The notes beneath the pieces were generated by a model. That model had not been told where the DNA came from and searched no databases. It saw nothing but the letters and a program-made list of their open reading frames with translations. From 40CM-2-70-7 sp035505915 (GTDB lineage Bacteria; Gemmatimonadota; Gemmatimonadetes; Gemmatimonadales; GWC2-71-9), in contig DATJQI010000078.1 of the NCBI GenBank assembly GCA_035505915.1, forward strand, positions 10,461 through 74,460: a stretch of DNA of 64,000 nucleotides, written 5' to 3'. A program made the translations under genes and the position numbers. Shown one piece after another: positions 26,676-36,173 of this stretch. Numbering within the stretch: the stretch's first letter is position 1; each line of letters opens with the position of its first letter.

Positions 26676-28084
26676 AGGAGCATGCCGGCGAGCGTGGCCG
26701 AGAGGAAGTTGGCGAGCGTGCCGGCGAGCATCGCCCGGAACCCGAGGCGGGCCAGGTCGTGCTTCCGGTCCGGCGCCAGCGCGCCGATGCCGCCGATCTG
26801 GATCCCCACCGACGACAGGTTCGCGAATCCGCACAGGGCGAACGTCGCGATCGTGAAGGAAACGGGGTCGAGGGCGCCCCGCAGGGGACCAAGCTGGGAG
26901 TAGGCGACGAACTCGTTCAGCACCATCCGGGTGCCCAGGAGCGCGCCGACGGTTCCCGAATCGTGCCAGGGCACGCCCATTACATACGCGATGGGCCGGA
27001 AGATCCAGGCGAGGACGGTCTGGAGATCGGCGGGGAACCAGGGCAGCCACCCGTGCACGGCGCCCATGATGCCGTTCGTCAAGGCGATCAGTGCGATGAA
27101 CGAGATCAGCATCGCCATCACGTTCAGCATCAGATGGAGGCCTTCACTGGTTCCCCGGGACGCGGCGTCCACCAGATTGACGTCGGTGCGCGGGATGTCG
27201 ACCTTCACGCCGCCCCGGGTCTCCGGCACCTGCGTCTCCGGCTCGAAGATCTTGGCCATCATGATGGTGCCGGGCGCCGTCATGATGACGGCGGTGAGGA
27301 GATGTCGGGCCTCGATCCCGAAGGCGATGTACGCCGCCATGATCGACCCCGACACGTGCGCCATCCCCGACGTCATCACCGTCATCAGCTCGGACTGCGT
27401 CATCTTGGGCAGAAAGGGACGGATGGTGAGCGGCGCCTCGGTCTGCCCCATGAAGATGGAGGCCGCGACATTCAGGCTTTCGGCGCCGCTCGCGCCCATC
27501 ACCTTGTTCATCGCGACGGCGAACGCCTTCACGACGATCTGCATGATGCCGAGGTAGTACATGATCGCGAACAGCGCGGAGACGAAGATGATCGTCGGGA
27601 GGATCTGGAACGCGAACACGACTCCGATGCTCGAGTGCTGTTTTCCGATCTCGCCGAAGACGAACTCGGATCCGGCGTACGAGAATCCCAGGAGCTTGGT
27701 CGCCATCCGGCCCAGCCACGCGAACGCGTCCCGTCCCCAGGGCACGCGCAGGACGAAGACCGCGAACGCGAATTGCAGTCCCAGCCCCCACCCGACGACC
27801 CGCCAGCTGATCGCCCGCCGGTTCCTGGAGAGCAGGATGCCGATGCCGAGGATCACCGCCATGCCGATCAGGCCGGTGAGACGCTGGGGCAGGCTCCGGG
27901 GTGCCGGGGCGACCCGCGCCGCCGCCGTGTCGGGGGGCGCCGGGGTCCGCGCGGCGGCGGACGCGGGCTGTTGGGGGACCACCGACGCATGGAGGGTGTT
28001 CCACACCGCCCGCGGCAGGGTGAACACGGCGAGCGAGCAGACGAAGGTCACTGCGAACGCCACCAGGACACGACGCAGGCTCAC
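26672..28084 (-). CDS. NupC-family concentrative nucleoside transporter
   Basis: GTG 28084 overlaps the adenosine deaminase stop (GTGA); 470 aa. A first helix and an Ala/Pro-rich periplasmic segment (about 35-70) come before the CNT core. Core motifs: FVFGEIG, LPTIIFVSALFAIMYYLGIMQ, GASGAESLNVAASIFMGQTEAPLTIRPFL, MTSGMAHVSGSIMAAY and the C-terminal ALCGFANLSSVGIQIGGIGAL. The family imports nucleosides with H+ or Na+. The operon context fits uptake of nucleosides released by the 5'-nucleotidase. Confidence 0.94.
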   Translation of the reverse strand: MSLRRVLVAFAVTFVCSLAVFTLPRAVWNTLHASVVPQQPASAAARTPAPPDTAAARVAPAPRSLPQRLTGLIGMAVILGIGILLSRNRRAISWRVVGWGLGLQFAFAVFVLRVPWGRDAFAWLGRMATKLLGFSYAGSEFVFGEIGKQHSSIGVVFAFQILPTIIFVSALFAIMYYLGIMQIVVKAFAVAMNKVMGASGAESLNVAASIFMGQTEAPLTIRPFLPKMTQSELMTVMTSGMAHVSGSIMAAYIAFGIEARHLLTAVIMTAPGTIMMAKIFEPETQVPETRGGVKVDIPRTDVNLVDAASRGTSEGLHLMLNVMAMLISFIALIALTNGIMGAVHGWLPWFPADLQTVLAWIFRPIAYVMGVPWHDSGTVGALLGTRMVLNEFVAYSQLGPLRGALDPVSFTIATFALCGFANLSSVGIQIGGIGALAPDRKHDLARLGFRAMLAGTLANFLSATLAGMLL

Positions 28085-29316
28085 AGGGCCTCCAGATCGC
28101 TTTGGATGCGCGCCAGCAGCGCGACGCGCTCGTAGTCAGGGAGAAACGCGCTCTCACAGCCGTTCAGCACCACCCGCTCCAGCTCGGCCTTGGTGAACCC
28201 CAGGGCCGTGTGCGCCGTGTGATACTCGTCGGTCAGCGTCACGCCGTCCATCAAGCGCCCGTCGGTGTTGAGCGTGACCCGCACGCCCTGGGCCAGGTAC
28301 TTCCGCGCCGGGTGCGCCGCCAGCGTCTCGACCGTATGCGTGTGCAGGTTCGAGGTCAGGCACATCTCGAGCGGGATCTGCTTCTCCACCACCTCCGCGA
28401 GGAGCTGCGCGTCTTCGGCCAGCCGGGTGCCGTGGCCGATCCGCGTCGCCCCGCAGACGTGGATCGCCTCGCCGATCGACTCGGCCCCCGCCCCCTCCCC
28501 GGCATGACAGGTGCACGCCATCCCGTGTCCCGCCGCGTACTCGAACGCCGCGCGGTGATCGCCCGCCGGATGCCCCCGCTCCGCCCCGGCCAGATCGAAC
28601 GCGACGATCCCGGCGCTCCGGTACTCCGCCGCCGCCCGCGCCAGCTCGAGGGACTCGGCCGGCGTCCGCGTGCGGATCCCGCACACGATGACGCCGACCT
28701 TGGTCCCGGTCTCCGCGCTCGCGCGGGTGAAACCGGCCAGGGGCGCCTCGATCGCCTGGGCCAGCGTCAGCGCGGGCCGGTGCAGCAGCGGCGAGTACCG
28801 CACTTCGACATAGCGGACGTTTTCGGCGGCGACGTCCTGGACGAACTCGTACGCGATCCGTTCGAGGGCGGCGGACGTCTGCATCACCGACAGCGTCGTC
28901 TGATAGGAGACGAGGTACTCCTCGAGATTGCGGGCTCCCTTCACCGACAGCCGGCGCGCCAGCTCGTCGGGCGTGTCCGCGGGAAGCCGCACGCCCTGGG
29001 CCCGGGCCAGCTCGATCATCGTCTGGGGCCGGAGGCATCCGTCGAGGTGAACGTGAAGCTCCACTTTGGGCCAGCGGCGGAGCGCGTCCTTCGAGAGCGC
29101 CGGACCCCCGGGCCGGGCGGAGATCACCACCCGGAAGACGGCGCCGGCCTCGCCCACGGGGCCGTCGGCCGCCACCGGGACGCCGCGGGCGTCGGTGACG
29201 TACGCCTGCCCGGCCTCGACTTGATCGGCGAGACCCGCGTCGAGCGCACGGACGGCGTCGCGCACGCGGGCCCCCCGGGCCACCGTGACGGGCCGTTCGT
29301 TGACGAACGCTCTCAG
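28081..29316 (-). CDS. add: Adenosine deaminase with N-terminal beta-grasp (ThiS/MoaD-like) domain
   Basis: The best start is CTG at 29316, overlapping the 5'-nucleotidase stop (CTGA); 411 aa. Residues about 1-75 read like a ubiquitin-fold sulfur-carrier-type domain: LRAFVNERPVTVARG, ARVRDAVRAL, AYVTDARGVPV, GAVFRVVISARPGG, with a Gly-Gly just where free ThiS/MoaD would end. The deaminase follows: KVELHVHLDG (zinc His pair), FDLAGAERG, CHAGEGAG (zinc His), RIGHGTRL, EMCLTSNLHT and LNTDGRL (zinc Asp equivalents). No start codon lies between the parts, so the fusion is seen in the sequence. It converts adenosine to inosine for PNP. Confidence 0.88.
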   Translation of the reverse strand: MRAFVNERPVTVARGARVRDAVRALDAGLADQVEAGQAYVTDARGVPVAADGPVGEAGAVFRVVISARPGGPALSKDALRRWPKVELHVHLDGCLRPQTMIELARAQGVRLPADTPDELARRLSVKGARNLEEYLVSYQTTLSVMQTSAALERIAYEFVQDVAAENVRYVEVRYSPLLHRPALTLAQAIEAPLAGFTRASAETGTKVGVIVCGIRTRTPAESLELARAAAEYRSAGIVAFDLAGAERGHPAGDHRAAFEYAAGHGMACTCHAGEGAGAESIGEAIHVCGATRIGHGTRLAEDAQLLAEVVEKQIPLEMCLTSNLHTHTVETLAAHPARKYLAQGVRVTLNTDGRLMDGVTLTDEYHTAHTALGFTKAELERVVLNGCESAFLPDYERVALLARIQSDLEAL

Positions 29317-32300
29317 TTCAGGTGGAATCGAGGCTCCGCGGGCGCGTCCACCGGCTGGGGAAGCACCTTGAGATAGGCGATCAGCGCGTCGAGGTCGGTC
29401 AGGCCGACGCTCGCGGACGGAAGCCCCTTCAGCATCGCGTACCCCGACCCGCCGGCCGCCAGGAAGTCGCTCACGACGAGCGTGTAGCTCGCCTTGGGGT
29501 CGATCTTCCGCCCGTTGGTGAGCTTGGTGCGCGTGATCCGGCGGCCGGCCGGGCGACGGGCGTCGTACCACACCTCGACGCCGCCCACCTGCGCGCGCGC
29601 CTCTCCCCCACCGAGCGACCACTCCAGCGCGTCGAGAAGCGTGGTGCCCGGGACGGTGAGCCGGACCAGCTTGTTGCCGAACGGCTGGCACTGGAACAGG
29701 TCCCCGTACGTGACCGCCCCGGCGGGCAGGTCGGCCCGGATGCCGCCGTTGTTCATGATGGAGACGTCGCCGCGGCCCATGTTGAGCTGGGCGTCCGCGA
29801 TCAGGTGGCCGAGCGGGTACTCGTCGCCCTGGCGGGCGAGGGCGAAGCGGAGGGTCGCCACCGGTTGCCGGGTGACGGTGTCCACCTTGGCCTGCGCCCG
29901 GGCCACGAGCACCGCCAGTCCGGTGTCAGGCCGGACCTGGTCCGCGTAGTCGTCGATCACCTGCGTGCGGACGTTGCAGCACCGCCCCCCGGACCGGATG
30001 AAGTCCACGACGGCGATGTCGCGTCCCGACGACGCGGCCTCGACGATCGGGATGCCGTTGACCCGGGTGTTGATCCGGACGTGCGTGTGACCCGCCACGA
30101 TCAGGTCCACCGACCCGGAGTCGAGCGCGCGCGCCAGGTCCACGATGTCCCCGTGACAGGCCCCGGAATCGCAGAACGCGCCTTCGTGGGCCAGCACGAT
30201 CACGAAGTTGCCGGCGGCGCGGGCGGCGGGCAGCTCGCGCTTCACCGCCGCCGCCAGAGGCCCGAAGGTCAGGCCCGCGACGTTCCGCGGCTCGGTGGTG
30301 GTCGGCGTGGACGTCGTCGTGAGTCCCAGGACGACGACCTTGAGCCCGCCGCGCGAGATGATGGTCCAGGGATCGAGCCACGCGGGCCGCGCCCCGCTCG
30401 CGTCGGTGATGTTGGCCGACAGGAAGGGATAGTTGGCCTCCGCCATCCGGGCCCGGAGCGTGTCGATCGACCAATCGAACTCGTGATTGCCGATGGCGGC
30501 GGCATCGATCCCCAGCCGGTTGAAGGCCGCGATGACGGGACGGCCGAACGCGAAGTTCGAGATCGGCGTGCCCTGCATCTCGTCCCCGCCGTCCAGCCGC
30601 ACCGTGGTGCAGCCGCAGTCGGCGGCGAGGGAATCGAACCAGGTCTTGAGGGCGGCCACGCCTCCCACCGGACGCCCCTTGGACCAGTCCCAGGTCCGCG
30701 CGGCGAGAGCGCCGTGGAGGTCGGTGATGGCGAGGACGCGGAGCATCGTGCTGTCGGCGTCGCTCACCGATCCCGCCGCCGGCGCGAACACGGCGCGCAC
30801 CGCGGCGGCGGCCGGAGGAAGAATCGACCAGTTCCGGACGAAATACGCGGCCGGGGTGAGGTTCCCCACGCGCCTGATCTCGGCGCCCAGGAGCCCCCGG
30901 ATGTCCTCGTTGCGGTCGTAGACCACGCGGGCGCCCTTCAGCATGTCGTACCCGCCGCCCCCCGCGGCCCGGTAGCTGGACAGGGCGATGGTGAAGGAAT
31001 CGACTCCCGTGACCGGCCTTCCCTTATAGAGGAGGCCGCGGATCCGCTGCCCCTCCGGCTGCGTCAAGTCGATCTGATAGTCCACGCCCGAGACCGCATC
31101 GAACGAGCCGCCCGGCACCGCCGCGTTGATCACCGACTGCCCGGGCGCATAGGTCCGGTAGTAACGCGTGCTGCGCTCCAGGTACTCCTTGAGCTGCCGG
31201 CCGCTGATGCGCACGGCGACGAGCGTGTTGTCGTACGGGTAGACGGCCGCGAGGTCCCGCTCGTGCACTTCCCCGGAGAGCGAGACCCCCGGGTCCTCGA
31301 GGGAGGCGGCCGAGAGATCCGCGCCGGCGCGCCGGCGCTGCACCTCGTTGATGAAGTCGAGGAGCGGGGTGTCCTCGGCCCGGGCGTAGCGGCCGTCGAA
31401 GCCCGCGTCACCGGTCCCGATGGTCCCCGAAGCCCAGCTGCGGACCCGGTCGTGCGCCGGCGTCTCGCGCCGAACGAATGAGGGGAGCTCGGAAACCCCG
31501 GTCAGCGGGATGAGGTCGGCGCGGAGATGGTCCAGCGCCCATTTCCCGTTCACCCGCCGGAACCACACGTGGACCACGGATACGCTGCGCGCCCAGGGTC
31601 CGGGCTGGACGAAATGCACGCCGCCGATGACGGTGTCGCGCACCTCGCGATGGGTGTGGCCGAAGACCACGAGATCGGGCTTCGACGGGAGACCGGCGAG
31701 CACGGCCGCGTCGTTCTCGGGGCCGACCCCGGTGGTGTCGTAGTTCGACGGGTCGCCCAGCCCCGCGTGCACCAGCACCAGCTTGAAATCGACGCCCTGG
31801 CGGTCGAGAGCGGCGAGCGCGCCCGGCGCCGCCTGCGCGATGGGCACCACCTTGATCTTCCCCGTGACGTTCGCGCGTTCCCACACCATCACCCCCGGCG
31901 TCGTGAACCCGGTGATGCCCACCCGGACGCCGCCCCGGCTCACCACCGTGGTGGGCGGGAAGAGGGGAACGTCCGAGCGCTCCACCTGGGTCGCCGGGAC
32001 GAGCACGTTGGCCGAGACGTACTGGAAGGTGGCGTCGGCGATGTCGGTCTTGAGGGCGTCGACCCCGAACGTGAATTCGTGATTCCCGGGAGTGGCGGCG
32101 TCGTAGTTGAGGGCGTTGAGCGCATCCACGATCGGGTTGGGGCGGGCCGGGGCCACGCGCCCGAAGTACGTGGCGAAGGGATTGCCTTCGATCAGGTCGC
32201 CGGCGTCCACGACGATCACCTGCCCCGGATACTGGGTCCGGAGGGTCGACAGAATGGTGGCAACCCGGGACAGGCCGCCCGGCGCTTCGACGTCGCGGGC

Positions 32301-32444
32301 GTCATCCCAGCCCAGCACCCGGCCGTGCACGTCCGTGGTCGCGACGATCACCAGGTGCGCGCTGTCGGGTCCGGCGGGAGCGGGCGTCGCGGGCTTGGCG
32401 GGGGTGGCCTGCAGCAGAAGGAACAGCGCACCGATTGGGGTCAT
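29313..32444 (-). CDS. Tandem (double) secreted 5'-nucleotidase, 1043 aa
   Basis: A short signal-like N-terminus (MTPIGALFLLLQATPA) leads into two full UshA-type units. Unit 1: metallophosphatase with TTDVHGR, DAGDLIEG, TPGNHEFTFG and GHTHREV, then a nucleotidase C-domain with SGRQLKEYLE and GGGYDMLKG. Unit 2 repeats this: ITDLHGAL, DGGDEMQGTP, AIGNHEFDWS, GHTHVRI, then MNNGGIRADL and GGSGYAMLKGL. Each unit would release phosphate from nucleotides outside the cytoplasm. As first gene of the operon it feeds nucleosides to NupC. Family members normally have one unit of about 550 aa. Confidence 0.92.
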   Translation of the reverse strand: MTPIGALFLLLQATPAKPATPAPAGPDSAHLVIVATTDVHGRVLGWDDARDVEAPGGLSRVATILSTLRTQYPGQVIVVDAGDLIEGNPFATYFGRVAPARPNPIVDALNALNYDAATPGNHEFTFGVDALKTDIADATFQYVSANVLVPATQVERSDVPLFPPTTVVSRGGVRVGITGFTTPGVMVWERANVTGKIKVVPIAQAAPGALAALDRQGVDFKLVLVHAGLGDPSNYDTTGVGPENDAAVLAGLPSKPDLVVFGHTHREVRDTVIGGVHFVQPGPWARSVSVVHVWFRRVNGKWALDHLRADLIPLTGVSELPSFVRRETPAHDRVRSWASGTIGTGDAGFDGRYARAEDTPLLDFINEVQRRRAGADLSAASLEDPGVSLSGEVHERDLAAVYPYDNTLVAVRISGRQLKEYLERSTRYYRTYAPGQSVINAAVPGGSFDAVSGVDYQIDLTQPEGQRIRGLLYKGRPVTGVDSFTIALSSYRAAGGGGYDMLKGARVVYDRNEDIRGLLGAEIRRVGNLTPAAYFVRNWSILPPAAAAVRAVFAPAAGSVSDADSTMLRVLAITDLHGALAARTWDWSKGRPVGGVAALKTWFDSLAADCGCTTVRLDGGDEMQGTPISNFAFGRPVIAAFNRLGIDAAAIGNHEFDWSIDTLRARMAEANYPFLSANITDASGARPAWLDPWTIISRGGLKVVVLGLTTTSTPTTTEPRNVAGLTFGPLAAAVKRELPAARAAGNFVIVLAHEGAFCDSGACHGDIVDLARALDSGSVDLIVAGHTHVRINTRVNGIPIVEAASSGRDIAVVDFIRSGGRCCNVRTQVIDDYADQVRPDTGLAVLVARAQAKVDTVTRQPVATLRFALARQGDEYPLGHLIADAQLNMGRGDVSIMNNGGIRADLPAGAVTYGDLFQCQPFGNKLVRLTVPGTTLLDALEWSLGGGEARAQVGGVEVWYDARRPAGRRITRTKLTNGRKIDPKASYTLVVSDFLAAGGSGYAMLKGLPSASVGLTDLDALIAYLKVLPQPVDAPAEPRFHLN

Positions 32445-32498
32445 AGTGCGCTCAAAATTGCCAAGCGTGCGCGCTTCGCGCTACCTTCCCGCTTCCAC

Positions 32499-33389
32499 AT
32501 GTGGGCCGCCCTGCTGCTCGCCCTGCGCCTCGCCCTCCCGCAGGACAGCGCCGTGCTCCTGATCCGGGTGCTCGACGTGTCCGACGCGCGCATCGGCGGC
32601 GACGCGATCCTCATCACCGATTCCGCCGGCGGCGCGGCGCGGCACATCCTGATCGACGCGAGCGACCGGCCGGGACGCGTGGTCCGGGCGCTGGCCCGCT
32701 ACCACGTGGACACGCTCGCCGCGCTCGTGCTCTCGCACCCGCACGCGGATCATTACGGCGGCATGCCCGGCGTGCTCGCCGCGGTCCCCGTGCGATCGTT
32801 CATCTACGGGGGGACCCCGCACACGGCGGTCACCTACCGGCGGCTCCTCGACGCCGTCGCCCGACGTCACATTCCGGTAACGACCGTCGACACGGGCGTC
32901 CGGACGGTGCGACTTTTGACGGGCGGCGACACGGTCACCCTGACGGTGCTGGCCCCGCCTCCCGCCTGCCGGGCCCTCGCATCGGACGCCGGCACCGCGA
33001 TCAACGACTGCTCCATCGGCGTGCGGATCGCGCGCGGCGGGTTCTGCATGCTCTTGCCGGGAGACGCGGAAGCGGACGAAGAGCGGTGGTGGACCGGAAC
33101 CCGCCGCGATCTCCTGCGGGCCGATATCTTGAAGGCCGGGCATCACGGGTCCGACAACGCCACCGACGGCGCGTGGCTCGACGTGGTGCGGCCGCGGACC
33201 GTGATCATCAGCGCGAACGGGCGGCAGCACCCGTTCGCGGACGTGCTGCAGCTCCTGCGGGCGCGGTCGCTCGCCACCTACTGCACCGCGGATGACGGGA
33301 CCGTCACCGTCCGGGTTCCGCGCGGCGCGGCGGGGACGGTCACGGCGGAGCGGCAGCGGCCCTGCCACGCACGCACCGAGTCCCACTGA
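32499..33389 (+). CDS. Secreted metallo-beta-lactamase-fold hydrolase, ComEC-C type
   Basis: ATG 32499; 296 aa with a short hydrophobic start (WAALLLALRLALPQ). The MBL fold is clear: LIDASD, LSHPHADHYGG (HxHxDH zinc motif), LLPGDAEADEE (Asp ligand) and LKAGHHGSDNATD (His ligand), as in the C-terminal part of ComEC and its stand-alone relatives. The substrate may be nucleic acid or another phosphodiester. No clear ribosome binding site is seen, so the mRNA might be leaderless. It is divergent from the 5'-nucleotidase (54 bp) and 7 bases before a DUF3006 gene. Confidence 0.82.
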   Translation: MWAALLLALRLALPQDSAVLLIRVLDVSDARIGGDAILITDSAGGAARHILIDASDRPGRVVRALARYHVDTLAALVLSHPHADHYGGMPGVLAAVPVRSFIYGGTPHTAVTYRRLLDAVARRHIPVTTVDTGVRTVRLLTGGDTVTLTVLAPPPACRALASDAGTAINDCSIGVRIARGGFCMLLPGDAEADEERWWTGTRRDLLRADILKAGHHGSDNATDGAWLDVVRPRTVIISANGRQHPFADVLQLLRARSLATYCTADDGTVTVRVPRGAAGTVTAERQRPCHARTESH

Positions 33390-33396
33390 GGAGAGG

Positions 33397-33678
33397 ATGT
33401 CGATGACCGAGCGTCATCGCTGGATCGTCGACCGGTACGAGGGAGCCCTCGCCGTGGTGGAGTCTGACGGGTCCGGCACCCTGGACCTGCCCCGCTGGCT
33501 GCTCCCGTCCGGCACCCGGAGCGACGACGTCCTGGCCGTCACGGTCGAGGCCGGACCGGAGCACACGGTGATCACGGTGACCCGTGACCCGGCGGCGACC
33601 GGCGCCGCCCGCGACGCCGCCCGCGCCGCCATCGAACGCCTGCGGGGCTCGGACCCCGGAGGAGACGTGACCCTGTGA
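33397..33678 (+). CDS. DUF3006-like small protein
   Basis: ATG 33397 with GAGGAGAGG just upstream; 93 aa. WIVDRYEGALAVVESDGSGTLDLPRWLLPSG has the DUF3006 pattern (IDRfEg.yAVlE...vPr..LP). Family members often sit beside ComEC-like hydrolases, as here; their function is not known. Its stop overlaps the phoB start (GTGA), so the hydrolase, this gene and phoBR are probably one transcript. Confidence 0.7.
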   Translation: MSMTERHRWIVDRYEGALAVVESDGSGTLDLPRWLLPSGTRSDDVLAVTVEAGPEHTVITVTRDPAATGAARDAARAAIERLRGSDPGGDVTL

Positions 33679-34397
33679 ACCTGTCCGCGCGTGTCCTGGT
33701 GGTGGACGACGAGCCCGACATCACCGCGCTCGTGGCGTATCACCTCGCCAAGGCCGGGTACCGGGTGAGTACCGCCGCCTCCGGCATCGAGGCCCTCAAC
33801 GCCGTCCGCGAGGAGCGCCCGGACCTCGTGGTGCTCGATCTCATGCTTCCGGGCCGGTCGGGATTCGACGTCCTGTCGGACCTCCGCACCCGCCCCGAGA
33901 CCAAGGATGTGGGCGTGGTGCTGCTCACCGCGAAGAAGGACGAGCCCGACCGCATCAAGGGCCTGTCGCTCGGCGCCGACGACTATCTCGCCAAGCCGTT
34001 CTCACCGCAGGAGCTCGTGCTGCGCGTGGGCGCCGTGCTGCGCCGCCTGACCGCGCCCGCCGTGAGCGCGGGCGGCGTGCTGGCGGCCGGGCCGGTCCGC
34101 CTCGACGTCGCGGCGCACAAGGCCGAAGTCGACGGCCACCCCGTGGATCTGACCGCCACCGAGTTCCGTCTCTTGCGACTCCTCATCGAGCGGGAAGGGC
34201 GGGTGCAGGACCGCACGCAGCTGCTCGAAACGGTGTGGCGGGCGCAGCCCGACATCCAGACGCGCACCGTCGACATGCACGTCCAGCGGCTCCGCACCAA
34301 GCTCGGCCACGCCGGCCCGTGCATCGAGACGGTCCGGGGGGTCGGGTACCGCTTCCGGACCCCCACGCCCCACCCCGCCCGCGGCAAGAAGCGCTGA
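33675..34397 (+). CDS. phoB: PhoB-type response regulator (OmpR/PhoB family)
   Basis: GTG 33675; 240 aa. Receiver domain with acidic pair VVDDEPD (10-15), phospho-acceptor Asp in VVLDLMLPG (D55), Thr in LLTAKKDE and Lys in YLAKPFSP, then a winged-helix DNA-binding domain (LTATEFRLLRLLI, RTVDMHVQRLRTKLG, ETVRGVGYRF). It overlaps phoR by one base. Assignment as PhoB rests on sequence type and on pst-phoU and polyphosphate genes in the same window; direct repeats before those operons are plausible binding sites. Confidence 0.88.
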   Translation: MNLSARVLVVDDEPDITALVAYHLAKAGYRVSTAASGIEALNAVREERPDLVVLDLMLPGRSGFDVLSDLRTRPETKDVGVVLLTAKKDEPDRIKGLSLGADDYLAKPFSPQELVLRVGAVLRRLTAPAVSAGGVLAAGPVRLDVAAHKAEVDGHPVDLTATEFRLLRLLIEREGRVQDRTQLLETVWRAQPDIQTRTVDMHVQRLRTKLGHAGPCIETVRGVGYRFRTPTPHPARGKKR

Positions 34398-36127
34398 TGC
34401 GGCTGGCCACGCGCTTCTTCCTCGCCACCGGGGTGCTGGTCACGATCACGGTGGCGATTCTCGTCATCGCGGCCGACGGCGTCGTCCATCGCCAGCTCCT
34501 GGCGGAAGCCGAAGCGGCCCTGGAGCGCGAGGCGCGGCTCGTGGCCAACGAGGTGCCGCCCGATTCGACGCAGTGGTCGCAGGCGGCCCACCGCCTGGGC
34601 GGGCTCATCGGCCGGCGCGTCACGCTCATCGATCCGACCGGGCGGGTCCGAGGCGACGCCGAGTTCCCCCCGGAAGCGCTGCCGCACCTGGAGAACCACC
34701 TCTCGCGCCCTGAAGTGCAGCAGGCCCTGGCCGAGGGACGCGGGAGCTACGAGCGGCTGTCGGCGTCCACCAACGAACGGCAGCTCTACGTGGCGGTCCG
34801 CGGCGGCCCCCGGGGACTCGCGGTCGTCCGCGTGTCCGCGCCGCTCGCCACGCTGGACGCGGCGGCCTCGGAAACCGACCAGGTCTTCGTGGTGTGGGGA
34901 CTCGTGGCGCTGCTCGGCGCCACGCTCGCCGCCTGGCTGCTGGGACGCCGGACGGCCGCTCCGATCGTCGCCCTGGCCGCCGCCACCCGCGCGATCGCGG
35001 CCGACGGGGAGCCGGCGTTCCCCGAAAGCCGGGTGCGCGAGGTGGCCGACCACATCCGCTCCCTGCGCGGCATGCAGGAAGACCTGCGGAGCCGATTCGC
35101 GGAGCTCCGCCGCGAGCGCGAGGAGTCCCGGACCCTGGTCGAGTCGATGACCGACGGCGTCATCGCCGCCGACGCGTCGGGACGGGTGGGGACCTGCAAC
35201 GCGGCGGCGCGGCGGATGCTCGGCCGCGCGGGCGACGAGCCCATCCCCGAGCTGGCCCTGCTGTTCCACGAGAAGGTGTCGCGGGACTTCGTGCGCGACG
35301 TGCTGGCGGGCCGTGAGGTGGACGAGCGGGAGCTCGTGGTCGGAGCCCGCGTGCTGCTGGGAACCGGCCGGACCCTGCCGGACGGCGGCACGCTCTTCGT
35401 GCTCCGGGACGTGACGGCGCTGCGCCGGCTCGAGACGGTGCGGCGGGATTTCGTCGCCAACGTGTCGCACGAGCTGAAGACCCCGCTGACCTCGATCGCG
35501 GGCTACGCGGAGACCATCGCGGCCGAGGCCGAGCCGGGATCTCCGGCGCGGAACTTCGCGGACACCATCCTCGCCAACGCCCGCCGGATGCACCGGCTGG
35601 TGGAAGACCTGCTCGACCTGTCGCGCATCGAGTCGGGGGGCTGGCGCCCGGCGCCGCGGGTCGTGGACCTGGCCGCGGCGGCGCGGGACGCCTGGACCCC
35701 GTTCGCCGAGTCGGCCGCCGCGCGCGGAGTCCGTTTCGAGCCGGTCGTGCCGCCGGGAACCTCCGTGGCGGTGGATCCCGAGGCGCTGCGCCAGGTGTTC
35801 TCCAACCTCTTCGACAATTCCCTCCGGCACACGCCGCGGGGCGGCGCCATCGGCGTCTCGGCGGGCCCGGTCGGGGACGGCGTGGCGGTGGAGGTGAGGG
35901 ACTCGGGCTCCGGCATTCCCCCGGAGCATCTGCCCCGCATCTTCGAGCGCTTCTACCGGGCGGATCCGGCCCGCTCCCGCGACCAGGGCGGGACCGGTCT
36001 GGGGTTGTCGATCGTGAAGCACCTCGTGGAAGCCCACGGCGGCCGCGTCGACGCCGAAAGCACGCCGGGCCAGGGCACCACCATTCGTTTCGTCCTTCCG
36101 CCGCCCCCCGCCGTTACACAGCCGTAG
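34397..36127 (+). CDS. phoR: PhoR-type membrane sensor histidine kinase
   Basis: ATG 34397 within the phoB stop; 576 aa. First membrane helix about 9-28, an extracytoplasmic domain of about 130 residues, a second helix about 165-185 (FVVWGLVALLGATLAAWLLG), HAMP-like linker, PAS domain (LVESMTDGVIAAD), HisKA with phospho-acceptor His in NVSHELKTPLTS (H358), and HATPase_c with FDNSLRHTP, DSGSGIPPEHLPRIFERF and GGTGLGLSIVKHLVEAHGG. Its large outer domain is longer than that of E. coli PhoR and resembles Bacillus-type PhoR. It should sense phosphate state with PhoU and Pst. Confidence 0.88.
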   Translation: MRLATRFFLATGVLVTITVAILVIAADGVVHRQLLAEAEAALEREARLVANEVPPDSTQWSQAAHRLGGLIGRRVTLIDPTGRVRGDAEFPPEALPHLENHLSRPEVQQALAEGRGSYERLSASTNERQLYVAVRGGPRGLAVVRVSAPLATLDAAASETDQVFVVWGLVALLGATLAAWLLGRRTAAPIVALAAATRAIAADGEPAFPESRVREVADHIRSLRGMQEDLRSRFAELRREREESRTLVESMTDGVIAADASGRVGTCNAAARRMLGRAGDEPIPELALLFHEKVSRDFVRDVLAGREVDERELVVGARVLLGTGRTLPDGGTLFVLRDVTALRRLETVRRDFVANVSHELKTPLTSIAGYAETIAAEAEPGSPARNFADTILANARRMHRLVEDLLDLSRIESGGWRPAPRVVDLAAAARDAWTPFAESAAARGVRFEPVVPPGTSVAVDPEALRQVFSNLFDNSLRHTPRGGAIGVSAGPVGDGVAVEVRDSGSGIPPEHLPRIFERFYRADPARSRDQGGTGLGLSIVKHLVEAHGGRVDAESTPGQGTTIRFVLPPPPAVTQP

Positions 36128-36129
36128 CA
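36112..36129 (+). promoter_or_regulatory. Candidate Pho box before the glycosyltransferase operon
   Basis: CGTTACA (36112-36118), four bases, CGTAGCA (36123-36129): the 7-4-7 direct-repeat geometry of PhoB sites. It overlaps the phoR stop and lies 45 bases before the GTG of the glycosyltransferase. The second repeat is the least conserved of the four found, and no good -10 is visible. Confidence 0.45.
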
Positions 36130-36173
36130 CGGCGGTCACCCCCGCTTGACGGCCGGCGCCGATCGTCATCGGC

